Source: DATFLS01 sp964413425 | GTDB lineage: Bacteria; Fidelibacterota; JAANXI01 | Direction of reading: 5' to 3' | DNA length: 64,000 nucleotides | Assembly: GCA_964413425.1 (NCBI GenBank) | Contig: CAYPST010000005.1 | Location: 19,999-83,998 of the forward strand | In this document: piece after piece, positions 52,257 to 60,613 of the stretch | How positions within the stretch are numbered: the first letter of the stretch is position 1 | Layout: each line of letters begins with the position of its first letter | Program-made: the position numbers and the translations under genes | The notes under the pieces: generated by a model | What the model was told of the DNA's origin: nothing | Seen by the model: only the letters and a program-made list of their open reading frames with translations | Databases searched by the model: none

Positions 52257-52835
52257 ATGAGAAAAACGGTGGCGGAGCGGAACACCAACGAAACCAACAT
52301 CCGGGTGGAACTGAACCTGGATGGGGCAGGCGAGGCAGATATCGACACGGGAGTGCCGTTTCTTAACCACATGCTGGAACTGTTTGCGTTTCACGGACAG
52401 TTCGGATTACAGGTCAGCGCCACAGGGGATCTCGAGGTAGATGATCACCATACGGTCGAAGATGTGGGCATCGTACTGGGCGATGGACTGGATCAGTTAA
52501 TCCGGGAGAACCAGGGCATTGTACGATACGGGTCCTGTTTGATGCCGATGGATGAAGTGCTTGCCCGGGTGGTGATAGATATCAGCGGCCGGGCCTATTT
52601 GAAGTATACTGCGTCTTTTCAGCGGGAAAGCATTGGCACTTTGTCCACAGAAAACGTCAGAGAATTTTTTAGCGCCGTGGTTCGTCGATCCCGGATGACG
52701 CTGCATATCGATATCCTGGAGGCAGGGAATGACCATCATCAAATAGAAGCCATGTTCAAAGGCTTCGGCCGGGCGCTGAGACAGAGCGTCACAGAAGTTT
52801 CGGGAGATGTGGCCTCCACCAAGGGAGTGCTTTAG
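52257..52835 (+). CDS. hisB: Imidazoleglycerol-phosphate dehydratase (monofunctional)
   Basis: This enzyme dehydrates IGP to imidazole acetol phosphate. The 192-residue protein has only the dehydratase domain: RNTNETNIRVELNLDG, GVPFLNHMLELFAFHG, the metal-binding DDHHTVEDVGIVLG, and the second EAGNDHHQIEAMFKGFGRAL. The phosphatase domain of the enterobacterial HisB is absent. AGCAGGAGG lies before the ATG. It precedes hisH by 4 nt. Confidence 0.97.
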   Translation: MRKTVAERNTNETNIRVELNLDGAGEADIDTGVPFLNHMLELFAFHGQFGLQVSATGDLEVDDHHTVEDVGIVLGDGLDQLIRENQGIVRYGSCLMPMDEVLARVVIDISGRAYLKYTASFQRESIGTLSTENVREFFSAVVRRSRMTLHIDILEAGNDHHQIEAMFKGFGRALRQSVTEVSGDVASTKGVL

Positions 52836-52839
52836 GGAG

Positions 52840-53448
52840 ATGGAACCCATCACCATTATTGATTACGGAGTGGGGAACCTGGCCAGTCTGCAGAACGCCT
52901 GCGAATATCTAAGTATCCCGCACCGCGTCACTGCTGAACGAGCTCAGATACAGGATGCCGGGAAGCTTCTGCTTCCTGGAGTCGGAGCATTCCGGCCAGC
53001 CATGCAGCGGCTGGAGGAAACCGGATTGAAGGACGTTCTCATTGCAAAAAGTACAAACGGCACTCCCTTGCTGGGTATCTGCCTGGGGATGCAGTTGTTG
53101 TTTTCTACCAGTTATGAAGGCGGAACCTGGACAGGTTTGAATTTGATCCCCGGGGAGGTGAAACGGTTTGAAGGCGTACAGAAAATCCCCCATATGGGCT
53201 GGAACAGATTATACGATATTCGCAGTGCACCACTAACCGCACAGTTGCCGGAGGATCCCTACGTGTATTTTGTCCACTCCTATTATTGCATGCCGGAGGA
53301 TATGGGCGATGCCCTGGCTCTGTGTGATTACGGACAGGCATTTTGTGCTGCTGTGCACCGGAGGAACATCTGGGGTATGCAGTTCCACCCGGAAAAAAGC
53401 CAGGATGTGGGTCTGCAGATCCTGCGGAATTTTGCGGAGAAAGTGTAA
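52840..53448 (+). CDS. hisH: Imidazole glycerol phosphate synthase, glutaminase subunit HisH
   Basis: HisH supplies ammonia to HisF. The class I amidotransferase shows IIDYGVGNLASLQNA, LLPGVGAFRPAM, the nucleophile Cys in LGICLGMQLLF, PHMGWN, and His/Glu in GMQFHPEKSQ. The start at 52840 (MEPITIIDYG) is chosen by homology and the adjacent AGGGAG. A longer frame inside hisB has no support. The length of 202 residues is normal. Confidence 0.96.
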   Translation: MEPITIIDYGVGNLASLQNACEYLSIPHRVTAERAQIQDAGKLLLPGVGAFRPAMQRLEETGLKDVLIAKSTNGTPLLGICLGMQLLFSTSYEGGTWTGLNLIPGEVKRFEGVQKIPHMGWNRLYDIRSAPLTAQLPEDPYVYFVHSYYCMPEDMGDALALCDYGQAFCAAVHRRNIWGMQFHPEKSQDVGLQILRNFAEKV

Positions 53449-53701
53449 GTCGATGTTCATACAGGAAACGCAGAGAACGCTCCGAAGGAGAGCCTCTGGC
53501 TCAAAAGCCGCTCCAGAGGAGAGCCTTCCGCTCAAAGAACGCAAAGGTCTCAAGAGAATAAAGAGGAAATGAATGAAACTCCGAAACACACGGAAGAACA
53601 CTGATATTGCCATACTCGATATTCAACGTCAACTGTCTCTTCTCACGTTTCACTTCTCACTTCCTGCATCTTTTCATTCAACATTCCCAGGGAGGATCGC
53701 G
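53449..53701. repeat. Repeat-containing gap between hisH and hisA
   Basis: The gap contains imperfect repeats of GAGAACGCTCCGAAGGAGAG and CCGCTCCAGAGGAGAG type around 53470-53530. They resemble the CCGAAGG hairpin parts of the dispersed repeats, followed by a pyrimidine-rich stretch (53635-53670). The hisA frame is open upstream through part of this, but the hisA start is clear at 53702. Confidence 0.55.
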
Positions 53702-54433
53702 ATGCAATTAATCCCGGCCATTGATATCAGAGATGGGACCTGCGTTCGGCTGCTGCAGGGAGATCCCGACCACCAGATTGACTATAGTTCCTCGCCGGTG
53801 GAGATTGCCCGGCAATTCGATGCTGCCGGAGCGCACAAAATTCATGTCATTGATCTTGATGGCGCTGTCGAAGGCACGTCCTCCAACGAGAGAGTGGTGG
53901 AACAACTTCTCGAGGCCGTTCCGGCAAAAATCGAATTGGGTGGGGGCATTCGATCCCTGGAACGAATGCGGTTCTGGCTGGATCTGGGTGTGCATCAGAT
54001 CATCCTGGGCACTTTGGCTGTCACACAGCCCGAACTGGTGGAAGCTGCGATAGCGGAATTTGGCGCGGAGCATATAATCATTGGAATAGATGCCAGAGAC
54101 GGGAACGTGGCCACCCACGGCTGGCAGGCGGTCTCAGCGGAAACGGATGTGATATTCGCCCGGAAGATGATTGCAATGGGCGTTCGCCGGTTCGTGTACA
54201 CCGCCATCGAAACCGACGGAATGCTGGAAGGACCAAACCTGGACGCACTGACACGGTTCGCTGGATCCGTTAACGCCGCGGTTACTGCCTCCGGCGGGAT
54301 CCGGGATTTCTCTGATATAAGAAAATTGCAGCAGGCGGAGATTCCCAATGTGGACGGCGTAATCGTGGGCCGGGCAATTTATGAAAAGCGTCTGGATGTC
54401 GCAGAAGCTATTGAGGCCCTGAACAAGGCCTAA
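53702..54433 (+). CDS. hisA: Phosphoribosylformimino-AICAR phosphate isomerase HisA
   Basis: HisA isomerises ProFAR to PRFAR in the histidine pathway, a TIM-barrel enzyme. The start at 53702 (MQLIPAIDIRDGTCVRLLQG, catalytic Asp in the first strand) has GGGAGGATCG just upstream. IHVIDLDGAVEG, ELGGGIRS, and the second catalytic Asp region YTAIETDGMLEGPN complete the barrel. Length of 243 residues is typical. Four nt separate it from hisF. Confidence 0.97.
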   Translation: MQLIPAIDIRDGTCVRLLQGDPDHQIDYSSSPVEIARQFDAAGAHKIHVIDLDGAVEGTSSNERVVEQLLEAVPAKIELGGGIRSLERMRFWLDLGVHQIILGTLAVTQPELVEAAIAEFGAEHIIIGIDARDGNVATHGWQAVSAETDVIFARKMIAMGVRRFVYTAIETDGMLEGPNLDALTRFAGSVNAAVTASGGIRDFSDIRKLQQAEIPNVDGVIVGRAIYEKRLDVAEAIEALNKA

Positions 54434-54437
54434 GCGC

Positions 54438-55202
54438 ATGTTAACCAAGCGAATTATTCCCTGTCTGGATATTAAAGACGGCCGGGTGGTGAAAGGCACC
54501 CGGTTTCAACAACTGCGTGATGCCGGTGATCCGGTGGAACTGGGGAAGCGGTACAACCGGGAAGGCGCCGATGAACTGGTGTTTCTGGACATCACCGCCT
54601 CGGAACAGAAGCGCAAGATTGTGGCGGACCTGGCTGCCCGCGTGGCTCGACAAATCTTTATTCCGTTTACTATTGGCGGGGGGATCAAATCGGTCGGGGA
54701 TATGAACGAAATCCTGAAACACGGGGCAGATAAAGTGGCTGTGAATACGGCGGCTGTGCAAAATCCAGACCTGATTCACCAGGGAGCGGAACGCTACGGA
54801 TCCCAATGTATCGTGCTGGCAATGGATGTCAAACACGTCGAAGATGATCACTGGGAAGTGTATATCTATGGAGGAAAAGAGCCCACCGGTCGTGATGCAT
54901 TCGAATGGGCGCTGGAAGCCGTGCACGCAGGCACCGGGGAGATTCTGCTGACCAGCATGGACAGCGACGGCACCCGAGCGGGCTTCGACGTCGAAATCAC
55001 CAGACGGATCAGTGAAGCTGTGCCGGTGCCTGTGATCGCTTCCGGAGGCGGCGGCGAATTAACGCATTTCAGAGATGCGATCATCATCGGCAAAGCCGAT
55101 GCCGTGCTGGCAGCGTCTGTGTTCCATTATGACACCATTCAAATCAAACAGCTCAAACGATACCTGAAACAACAACACATACCTGTGAGGGAAACACCAT
55201 GA
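54438..55202 (+). CDS. hisF: Imidazole glycerol phosphate synthase, cyclase subunit HisF
   Basis: HisF closes the imidazole ring, giving IGP and AICAR. It shows RIIPCLDIKDGRVVKG (catalytic Asp11), DELVFLDITASEQKR, PFTIGGGIKSV, and the second catalytic Asp in LTSMDSDGTRAGFD. The 254-residue length is normal. It overlaps hisI by 4 nt. Confidence 0.98.
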   Translation: MLTKRIIPCLDIKDGRVVKGTRFQQLRDAGDPVELGKRYNREGADELVFLDITASEQKRKIVADLAARVARQIFIPFTIGGGIKSVGDMNEILKHGADKVAVNTAAVQNPDLIHQGAERYGSQCIVLAMDVKHVEDDHWEVYIYGGKEPTGRDAFEWALEAVHAGTGEILLTSMDSDGTRAGFDVEITRRISEAVPVPVIASGGGGELTHFRDAIIIGKADAVLAASVFHYDTIQIKQLKRYLKQQHIPVRETP

Positions 55203-55534
55203 CTGACTTGGATGAACTGAAGTTTGATGATCGAGGGCTCATACCTGCGGTTGTCCAGGATGTGAAGAATAACGAAGTGCTTATGGTTGCTTACATGAAT
55301 CGGGAAAGTCTTGAGATCACTCTGGAGGAAGGGCGGACCTGCTTTTATTCCCGGTCACGCCAGCAATTGTGGCGGAAGGGCGAAACCAGCGGACACATCC
55401 AGTATGTGAAAGATATCCAGGCAGACTGCGACAAAGACACCCTGCTGGTACAGGTGGAACAGGTGGGCTCCGCCTGCCATACCGGCAACCGGACCTGCTT
55501 TTTCAATCCGGTGTTTGAATCCATCAGCCAGTGA
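55199..55534 (+). CDS. hisI: Phosphoribosyl-AMP cyclohydrolase (HisI, no HisE domain)
   Basis: This zinc enzyme opens the adenine ring of PR-AMP. The 111-residue protein has only the cyclohydrolase domain: VLMVAYMNRESLEIT, TCFYSRSRQQLWRKGETSG, the metal-binding DCDKDTLLVQVEQVG and CHTGNRTCFF. The usual HisE pyrophosphatase domain or gene is not seen here and must be elsewhere. It is the last his gene. About 750 bp of repeat-rich non-coding DNA follow. Confidence 0.96.
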   Translation: MTDLDELKFDDRGLIPAVVQDVKNNEVLMVAYMNRESLEITLEEGRTCFYSRSRQQLWRKGETSGHIQYVKDIQADCDKDTLLVQVEQVGSACHTGNRTCFFNPVFESISQ

Positions 55535-56285
55535 GAGGCTCGCATTCTATGCCATGAAGACTGTGCGAACACACCCGCTTCACCCGGGATATTGTCATCC
55601 TGAACTGAGCATTGTCTGAACACACACATGGTATTATTGCATCTTTCTAAGAGAGGCTTTCAGATATTCAGACTCCCATTACAACTTTCTGTAATAGGAT
55701 TTTACAATTGTAGAATAGCCTTGCAACTTTTTGTAACAGGGTTCTCCACGCGAATAATGGCATTACAAGTTTTTGCGACAGGGTTCTCCACGTGAAGAAT
55801 CGCATTGCAAGTTTTTGTAATTGAATTTTACCATTATACGAGACGGAAGATTGCAGGAAGAATGAAGAAGTCCCTCCCATCTTTGCTCAGTTTTCTTCGA
55901 GGTTCCACATTCTCCATTCTTCCTCCACCATTCTTCCTTCTTTGATATGCCTCTTCACCCCCGCTCTAAAACCTTCCTGCGATATGTGATACACATAGAT
56001 TAAAAAACATTATTATCCTCAAGGTTCAGGTTCGACAGATATCTCTATGAAACACCAGAGAACCATTCCATCTTGCACCCTATCCTTTACTAAAGATTGA
56101 GCAGTCTCCTGTATTCACAGCAATACATTGCTCAGGCACAGATATTGCACTATTAGTTCTCTGTATGCCAGAAAGGTCCGAGAATTCCCGGTGTGATGAA
56201 AAATATAACAGTTATTAATAGAAATCATTTTCATTGTTGAGAAAATAAACGTCATACGGAACGAGAAACGGAACTGGGGAAACTT
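55535..56285. other. 751-bp non-coding, repeat-rich region
   Basis: The region between the his operon and the sensor kinase holds four 42-bp repeats (listed separately) and a pyrimidine-rich stretch with repeated CCATTCTTCC (about 55905-55945). The rest is AT-rich DNA up to 56285, with no gene or convincing promoter. Confidence 0.6.
55677..55844. repeat. Four imperfect 42-bp tandem repeats
   Basis: Units start at 55677, 55719, 55761 and 55803, an exact 42-bp period, with the shared core CATTACAAGTTTTTGTAACAGGGTTCTCCAC-like. Each unit carries a small internal inverted repeat (TTACAA...TTGTAA). Because 42 is a multiple of three, the reverse strand reads as a 14-residue repeat, but no start or ribosome binding site supports a protein. 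Confidence 0.9.
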
Positions 56286-57965
56286 ATGTCATCGAAATTG
56301 TCGAACCTTTCGACAATTTTTTCATCTCTGAGTTTCAAGCTCTTCATTATTCTGCTCTGCACGATTATTCTGGCGTTCACCGTGTACGGATACTTTTCTG
56401 CCCGGAATCAATCCCAGATTCTGGAATCCCAGGTGAAAATGAGCGCCACCCGGGCCAGTGATATTATCAAGCGAACCCTGTACACCAATATGCTCCTGAA
56501 TGAGCGCCAGCGCACTCACGAGAATATCAATTACATCGGGCAGGAGCCGGGAGTCGAGGTGGTGCGGATTTACAATAAACGGGGTGAGATCAAGTTCTCC
56601 AGCCAGGAAGAGGAGATCGGAACTACTGTCGACATGCAGGCCGAAGCCTGTTATGCGTGTCATGCGGAAGACCAGCCGATCCAGAAGCTGACAATGCAGG
56701 AGAAAGCACGTATTTACCGGAAGAATCAGGCGTACCGGGTACTCGGTCTCATCAACCCCATTGAAAATGAGCCGGAGTGTTCCAACGCTGCCTGTCATGC
56801 CCACGACCCGGATCAAACCATACTCGGGGTCCTGGATGTTCAGATGTCCATGCGGAGCCTGGACCAGTCGGTGACTATAGCCCGCAATAAAGCGGTCAGT
56901 CTGGCGGTTTTAATTGGGGGGATGTCGATATTGCTGATCGCCGGAGTGATTTATTTCTCTATCTATCGGCCCACCAGGGAGCTGCAGGAAGGCACCAGAA
57001 TGGTGGCGGAAGGCAATCTGGAGTACCGGATCGATCTGGACCGGAATGACGAACTGGGGAAGCTGGCGCGGTCGTTCAATCATATGTCAGAGAATTTAAA
57101 GAAGGCGGACGAAGAGCTGCGTGCCTGGTCGAAGACGCTGGAAAAACGCGTACAGGAGAAAACCGAAGAACTCGAGGGCATGCATCGCGGGATGGTTCAG
57201 GTGGAGAAGATGGCGTCCCTGGGAAGGCTCTCCGCCACAGTGGCCCACGAGTTGAACAATCCGTTGTCGGGTATTGTCACCTATGCCCGGGTGCTCATGC
57301 GCAAGCTGGGCCGGATGCTCCCGGAGGATGAGGAGAAGGAAGACGTAATGGAGGAACTGGATCTTATCCGGAGCGAATCCCAGCGATGCGGGAACATCGT
57401 GAAAGACCTGCTCATCTTCGCCCGGGAATCCAGTGCCGATTTTCAACCGACTCAGCTCCATCAGGTGATTGAACGGGCTATTAAACTCATGAGTCACCAT
57501 CTGGAATTAGGCGAGATTCGGCTGGAACGAGATTTTCATCTGGAAGATGACAGCGTTGTCTGCGACCAGGACAAATTGGTCCAGGCGCTGGTGGCCATTA
57601 TGATGAATGCCGTGGAAGCCATGCCGGAAGGGGGAAAACTGACTGTCGGGACCCGTCCGCTGGAAGAAAAGAAAGAAACCCATGTGCAAATCAGAATTGC
57701 TGATTCCGGTGTGGGCATGTCCGAGGACGTGTTGGATAAAATATTCGACCCCTTTTACAGCACCAAGAACGAAACAAAAGGCGTGGGATTAGGACTGGCC
57801 GTTGTCTACGGGATTATCCAGCGCCATAATGGGCAAATTCAGGTCGATTCCCAGGTGGGAGCGGGGACCACCTTCTCTATCGATCTGCCGAGAGAGACCC
57901 GAACACAGGAAAATAAGAGAACTGATAATCCGGAATTTTCCAGAGGATTTACCCATGAAAGATAA
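56286..57965 (+). CDS. Sensor histidine kinase with c-type-haem-like extracytoplasmic domain
   Basis: The 559-residue kinase has membrane helices near 17-38 and 203-227. Between them is a domain of about 165 residues with CYACH (122-126, CXXCH) and CSNAACH (165-171, CX4CH), both haem c attachment patterns. HAMP (about 227-280) and a short coiled coil follow. HisKA has HELNNP with the phosphoacceptor His321. HATPase shows the N box NAVEAMPEGG, DSGVGM and GVGLGLAVVYG. A haem-based redox or gas sensor is the natural inference. It overlaps the response-regulator gene by 11 nt. Redox genes at 44-48 and 62-64 kb are plausible targets. Confidence 0.9.
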   Translation: MSSKLSNLSTIFSSLSFKLFIILLCTIILAFTVYGYFSARNQSQILESQVKMSATRASDIIKRTLYTNMLLNERQRTHENINYIGQEPGVEVVRIYNKRGEIKFSSQEEEIGTTVDMQAEACYACHAEDQPIQKLTMQEKARIYRKNQAYRVLGLINPIENEPECSNAACHAHDPDQTILGVLDVQMSMRSLDQSVTIARNKAVSLAVLIGGMSILLIAGVIYFSIYRPTRELQEGTRMVAEGNLEYRIDLDRNDELGKLARSFNHMSENLKKADEELRAWSKTLEKRVQEKTEELEGMHRGMVQVEKMASLGRLSATVAHELNNPLSGIVTYARVLMRKLGRMLPEDEEKEDVMEELDLIRSESQRCGNIVKDLLIFARESSADFQPTQLHQVIERAIKLMSHHLELGEIRLERDFHLEDDSVVCDQDKLVQALVAIMMNAVEAMPEGGKLTVGTRPLEEKKETHVQIRIADSGVGMSEDVLDKIFDPFYSTKNETKGVGLGLAVVYGIIQRHNGQIQVDSQVGAGTTFSIDLPRETRTQENKRTDNPEFSRGFTHER

Positions 57966-59295
57966 GAGCAGCATCCTGATCGTCGATGATGAGTTATCAG
58001 TCCGCAAATCATTGGAACACTGGTTTCTGGAGGACGGCTTTGAGGTCGAGACGGCGAAAGACGGGAATGAAGCCCTCAAAGAAATCCAGGAACAGCTCTA
58101 TGATATCTATCTGGTGGATATCAAGATGCCGGGCATGGATGGCATCACCCTCCAGAAAAAGATTACGGAAATCGACGAAGAAGCGCTGGTTATCATTATC
58201 ACCGCCTATGCCTCGGTGGATACTGCTGTGGAAGCGTTGAAACACGGGGCGTTTGACTATGTCACGAAACCCGTGGATCCCGACGACATGTCCCACATGA
58301 TACGAAACGCCCTGAAGCAGAAAAACCTCACCGAAGAAAATGTCCGGTTGAAGGAGAAGATCTCCGAGCTGAATCCCCGGGAGAAAATTATTGGTGAGAG
58401 TATGGAGATGCAGCGGGTCTATGAGATGATCGATCAGGTGGCGGAGGCGGATTCTAATGTGCTCATCCGCGGGGAGAGCGGCACCGGGAAGGAGCTGATT
58501 GCCCGGGCCATCCATACTCAGAGCCACCGCCGCTATTTTCCCATTGTGGCGGTCAACTGCGGCTCCATTCCGGAGACGCTGCTGGAGAGCGAACTGTTCG
58601 GCCACGAGAAAGGCGCGTTTACCGGGGCCCAATACCGTCGAAAGGGGAAACTGGAGTTAGCGGATGAGGGCAGCCTGTTTCTGGACGAAATCGGGGATAT
58701 CTCGCCCAAGATGCAGGTGGACTTACTCCGGGTCATCGAATCCCGGACCTTTACGCGGCTGGGTGGCAATGAAGAGATTCATTCGGATTTCCGGCTGATC
58801 TGTGCCACCCATAAGAATCTGGAAGAAATGGTTGAGGAAGGGAATTTCCGGAAAGATCTGTACTACAGGATAAATGTGTTCAGTATTTTTATCCCACCCC
58901 TTCGGGAACGGAAATCCGACATCATTCCGCTGGCCGAACATTTCATTCGAAAATATGCCCAGTCCATGGCCAAACCGGAACGAACCCTGTCCCCGGAAGC
59001 CAGAGAGATGCTGTTGCAGCACGATTGGCCGGGAAATGTGCGGGAGCTGGAGAATGCCATCGAACGTGCCATGGTAGTCGGAAAAGAAGAGGTAATCGAA
59101 CCGGAAGACTTCCCCATGCAGGTCAAACGCGACGGGAAGGAGCCGGAGGAAATGTCGCTGGAGGCCATGGAAAAAGAGCACATTCAGCGGGTGCTGAACG
59201 AGATGGACGGCAATGTGACACAATCGGCGAAGGTACTGGGGATTGACCGGGTGACCCTCTACAATAAGATGAAAAAGTATGGAATCAGACGCTAA
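57955..59295 (+). CDS. Sigma-54-dependent response regulator (NtrC family)
   Basis: The 446-residue protein has a receiver domain (ILIVDDE, phosphoacceptor Asp55 in YLVDIKMPGMDG, Lys in VTKPV). The AAA+ domain has Walker A GESGTGKE, the sigma-54 contact loop GAFTGAQ, and FLDEIGDIS. A Fis-type helix-turn-helix lies at the C-terminus (GNVTQSAKVLGIDRVTLYNKM). The start at 57955 (MKDKSSILIVDDE) is chosen by homology. Coupling to the kinase gene makes it the cognate partner. It should activate sigma-54 promoters when phosphorylated. Confidence 0.95.
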   Translation: MKDKSSILIVDDELSVRKSLEHWFLEDGFEVETAKDGNEALKEIQEQLYDIYLVDIKMPGMDGITLQKKITEIDEEALVIIITAYASVDTAVEALKHGAFDYVTKPVDPDDMSHMIRNALKQKNLTEENVRLKEKISELNPREKIIGESMEMQRVYEMIDQVAEADSNVLIRGESGTGKELIARAIHTQSHRRYFPIVAVNCGSIPETLLESELFGHEKGAFTGAQYRRKGKLELADEGSLFLDEIGDISPKMQVDLLRVIESRTFTRLGGNEEIHSDFRLICATHKNLEEMVEEGNFRKDLYYRINVFSIFIPPLRERKSDIIPLAEHFIRKYAQSMAKPERTLSPEAREMLLQHDWPGNVRELENAIERAMVVGKEEVIEPEDFPMQVKRDGKEPEEMSLEAMEKEHIQRVLNEMDGNVTQSAKVLGIDRVTLYNKMKKYGIRR

Positions 59296-59297
59296 GC

Positions 59298-59834
59298 TTG
59301 GACCTTCCAATATTCTTTGCATACATCAACGGGTACAAACCGGCATGGACCGCCCCCCTTCCGGAACGGCTGGCAGATTGCCTGCCGTTTCCAATGCAAC
59401 ATATCGATGTCAAATTTGATCTCGAACTCTTCTATTCACCCGAGCGCAACCAGTATCATTCCACCCTTCTCCTTGCCCAGTTGCTGAAAAATCTGCCCGC
59501 AGCTGACGGAAAAATTATCGGGATAACCTCGGTTGACCTGTATATCCCTGTGTTAACCTTCGTTTTCGGCGAGTCCCAGCTGGGTGGGAACGGCGCCGTG
59601 ATATCCACCTTTCGGCTCCGGAACGAATTCTACGGCCTGCCGGCCGACGGCGACCTTCTGCTCGACCGTACCGTCAAAGAAGCCATGCATGAGCTGGGAC
59701 ACGCCTTCGGTCTGGTGCATTGCCCGGATTACGAATGTGTGATGAACTCCTCCACCTATGTAGAAGATATCGATCTCAAGGGGGAAAAACTCTGCCTGGA
59801 ATGTCAGAAGGAACTGGGGGTGAGGTGTGAATGA
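59298..59834 (+). CDS. Archaemetzincin-family zinc metalloprotease
   Basis: The family motif HELGHAFGLVHCPDYECVM (zinc HExxHxxGxxH plus CxxxxCxM) lies near residues 131-149, and a second CLEC pair near residue 168 completes the archaemetzincin signature. The 178-residue length is typical. Start is TTG at 59298, only 2 nt after the response-regulator stop, so it is co-transcribed with the two-component system. No signal peptide is seen, so it is probably cytoplasmic. Substrates of bacterial archaemetzincins are unknown. Confidence 0.9.
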   Translation: MDLPIFFAYINGYKPAWTAPLPERLADCLPFPMQHIDVKFDLELFYSPERNQYHSTLLLAQLLKNLPAADGKIIGITSVDLYIPVLTFVFGESQLGGNGAVISTFRLRNEFYGLPADGDLLLDRTVKEAMHELGHAFGLVHCPDYECVMNSSTYVEDIDLKGEKLCLECQKELGVRCE

Positions 59835-60082
59835 AAAGGTCTCGCCCGTAAATTTATAGATATGAGTGCAGGGAAATCTCAGGGTGCATGGGGTACATAG
59901 GTGCATAGGGGCTCTGATGATTGTTTCGTCCTGCGAATACTCCGCAGTCGATAATGTATGCTCAATAAAAGGCCACAAATCTCATTATCGCCACTGAATA
60001 TGTGGTTATCTCAAAGGGCTCTCTTTGCGTCCTACTTATATACCTGTGTACCTTATGCACCCGGTGGAGTGGGGGCTGGGTC

Positions 60083-60613
60083 TTACTCCAGAGATTTGAG
60101 TTGTTCCTTGTACCGATACCTGATCGCCAGCAGCGATTCGTAGTATTGATCCGAGGATTTAAAGTCGGGGAAGGACCAGTCATAGGGGTGGAAAGTCCCC
60201 TTGCGATAGTAGAGCGTGGGGTCGGCATAAATACCGTGATCCAGATAGATCTTCTGTCCGTTATATTTGGCGGACGCCAGCACCACTTTGTGGTAATCCA
60301 TGTAGCCGGTGTCCAGGTTCACTTTTCGGTTGTTGTTTTCCGTGAGAGCGTCTTCAATAGTATTGGTGCGGATCTTGAAATCCGCCAGCTTCCCCGGAGA
60401 AACCAGTTGCCTGAAACTGACGAATTGTCTGTAAATCGGTGCCCCCATCTCGGGCTCATAGTAATCGGTGATGTCAAAGAGAAACCGCTCGCTCCGATAA
60501 TCGGTAGCGCCGAATGCCTGCTGACATGCTTCCAGCGCCTGTTCCAGTAACTGGTCATCGGAGAAGAGGGCGGCAATAAAGAGTTTCACTGGTTGAGGAT
60601 CAGTCGGTTTCAT
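60083..60613 (-). CDS. DUF4416 family protein
   Basis: The product of about 176 residues matches the DUF4416 pattern: VKLFIAALFSDDQLLEQAL near the start, FDITDYYEPEMGAPIYR, FVSFRQLVSPGKLADFK, RKVNLDTGYMDYHKVVLAS and YGKGTFHPYDWSFPDF-like YRKGTFHPYDWSFPDF at the end. The function is unknown. The start at 60613 (MKPTDPQPVKLF) is chosen by family fit. It overlaps the upstream NAT-like gene by 14 nt, so the two form a minus-strand operon. Confidence 0.83.
   Translation of the reverse strand: MKPTDPQPVKLFIAALFSDDQLLEQALEACQQAFGATDYRSERFLFDITDYYEPEMGAPIYRQFVSFRQLVSPGKLADFKIRTNTIEDALTENNNRKVNLDTGYMDYHKVVLASAKYNGQKIYLDHGIYADPTLYYRKGTFHPYDWSFPDFKSSDQYYESLLAIRYRYKEQLKSLE

Noticed and set aside
52012..52260. 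82-codon frame ending in an ATGA overlap with hisB
   Set aside because: It starts with GTG inside the tandem repeat, has no ribosome binding site and resembles no known protein. The overlap is probably chance.
55677..55844. CRISPR array
   Set aside because: Repeats are contiguous 42-bp units without unique spacers, and no cas genes are present.
55668..55880. 70-residue repetitive frame on the minus strand over the 42-bp repeats
   Set aside because: It is a by-product of the 42-bp periodicity. No ribosome binding site or homologous fold is seen.
56200..56240. Fur-box-like AATGAAAATGATTTC upstream of the sensor kinase
   Set aside because: It matches only part of the 19-bp Fur consensus and is in AT-rich DNA. 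Not enough to call.
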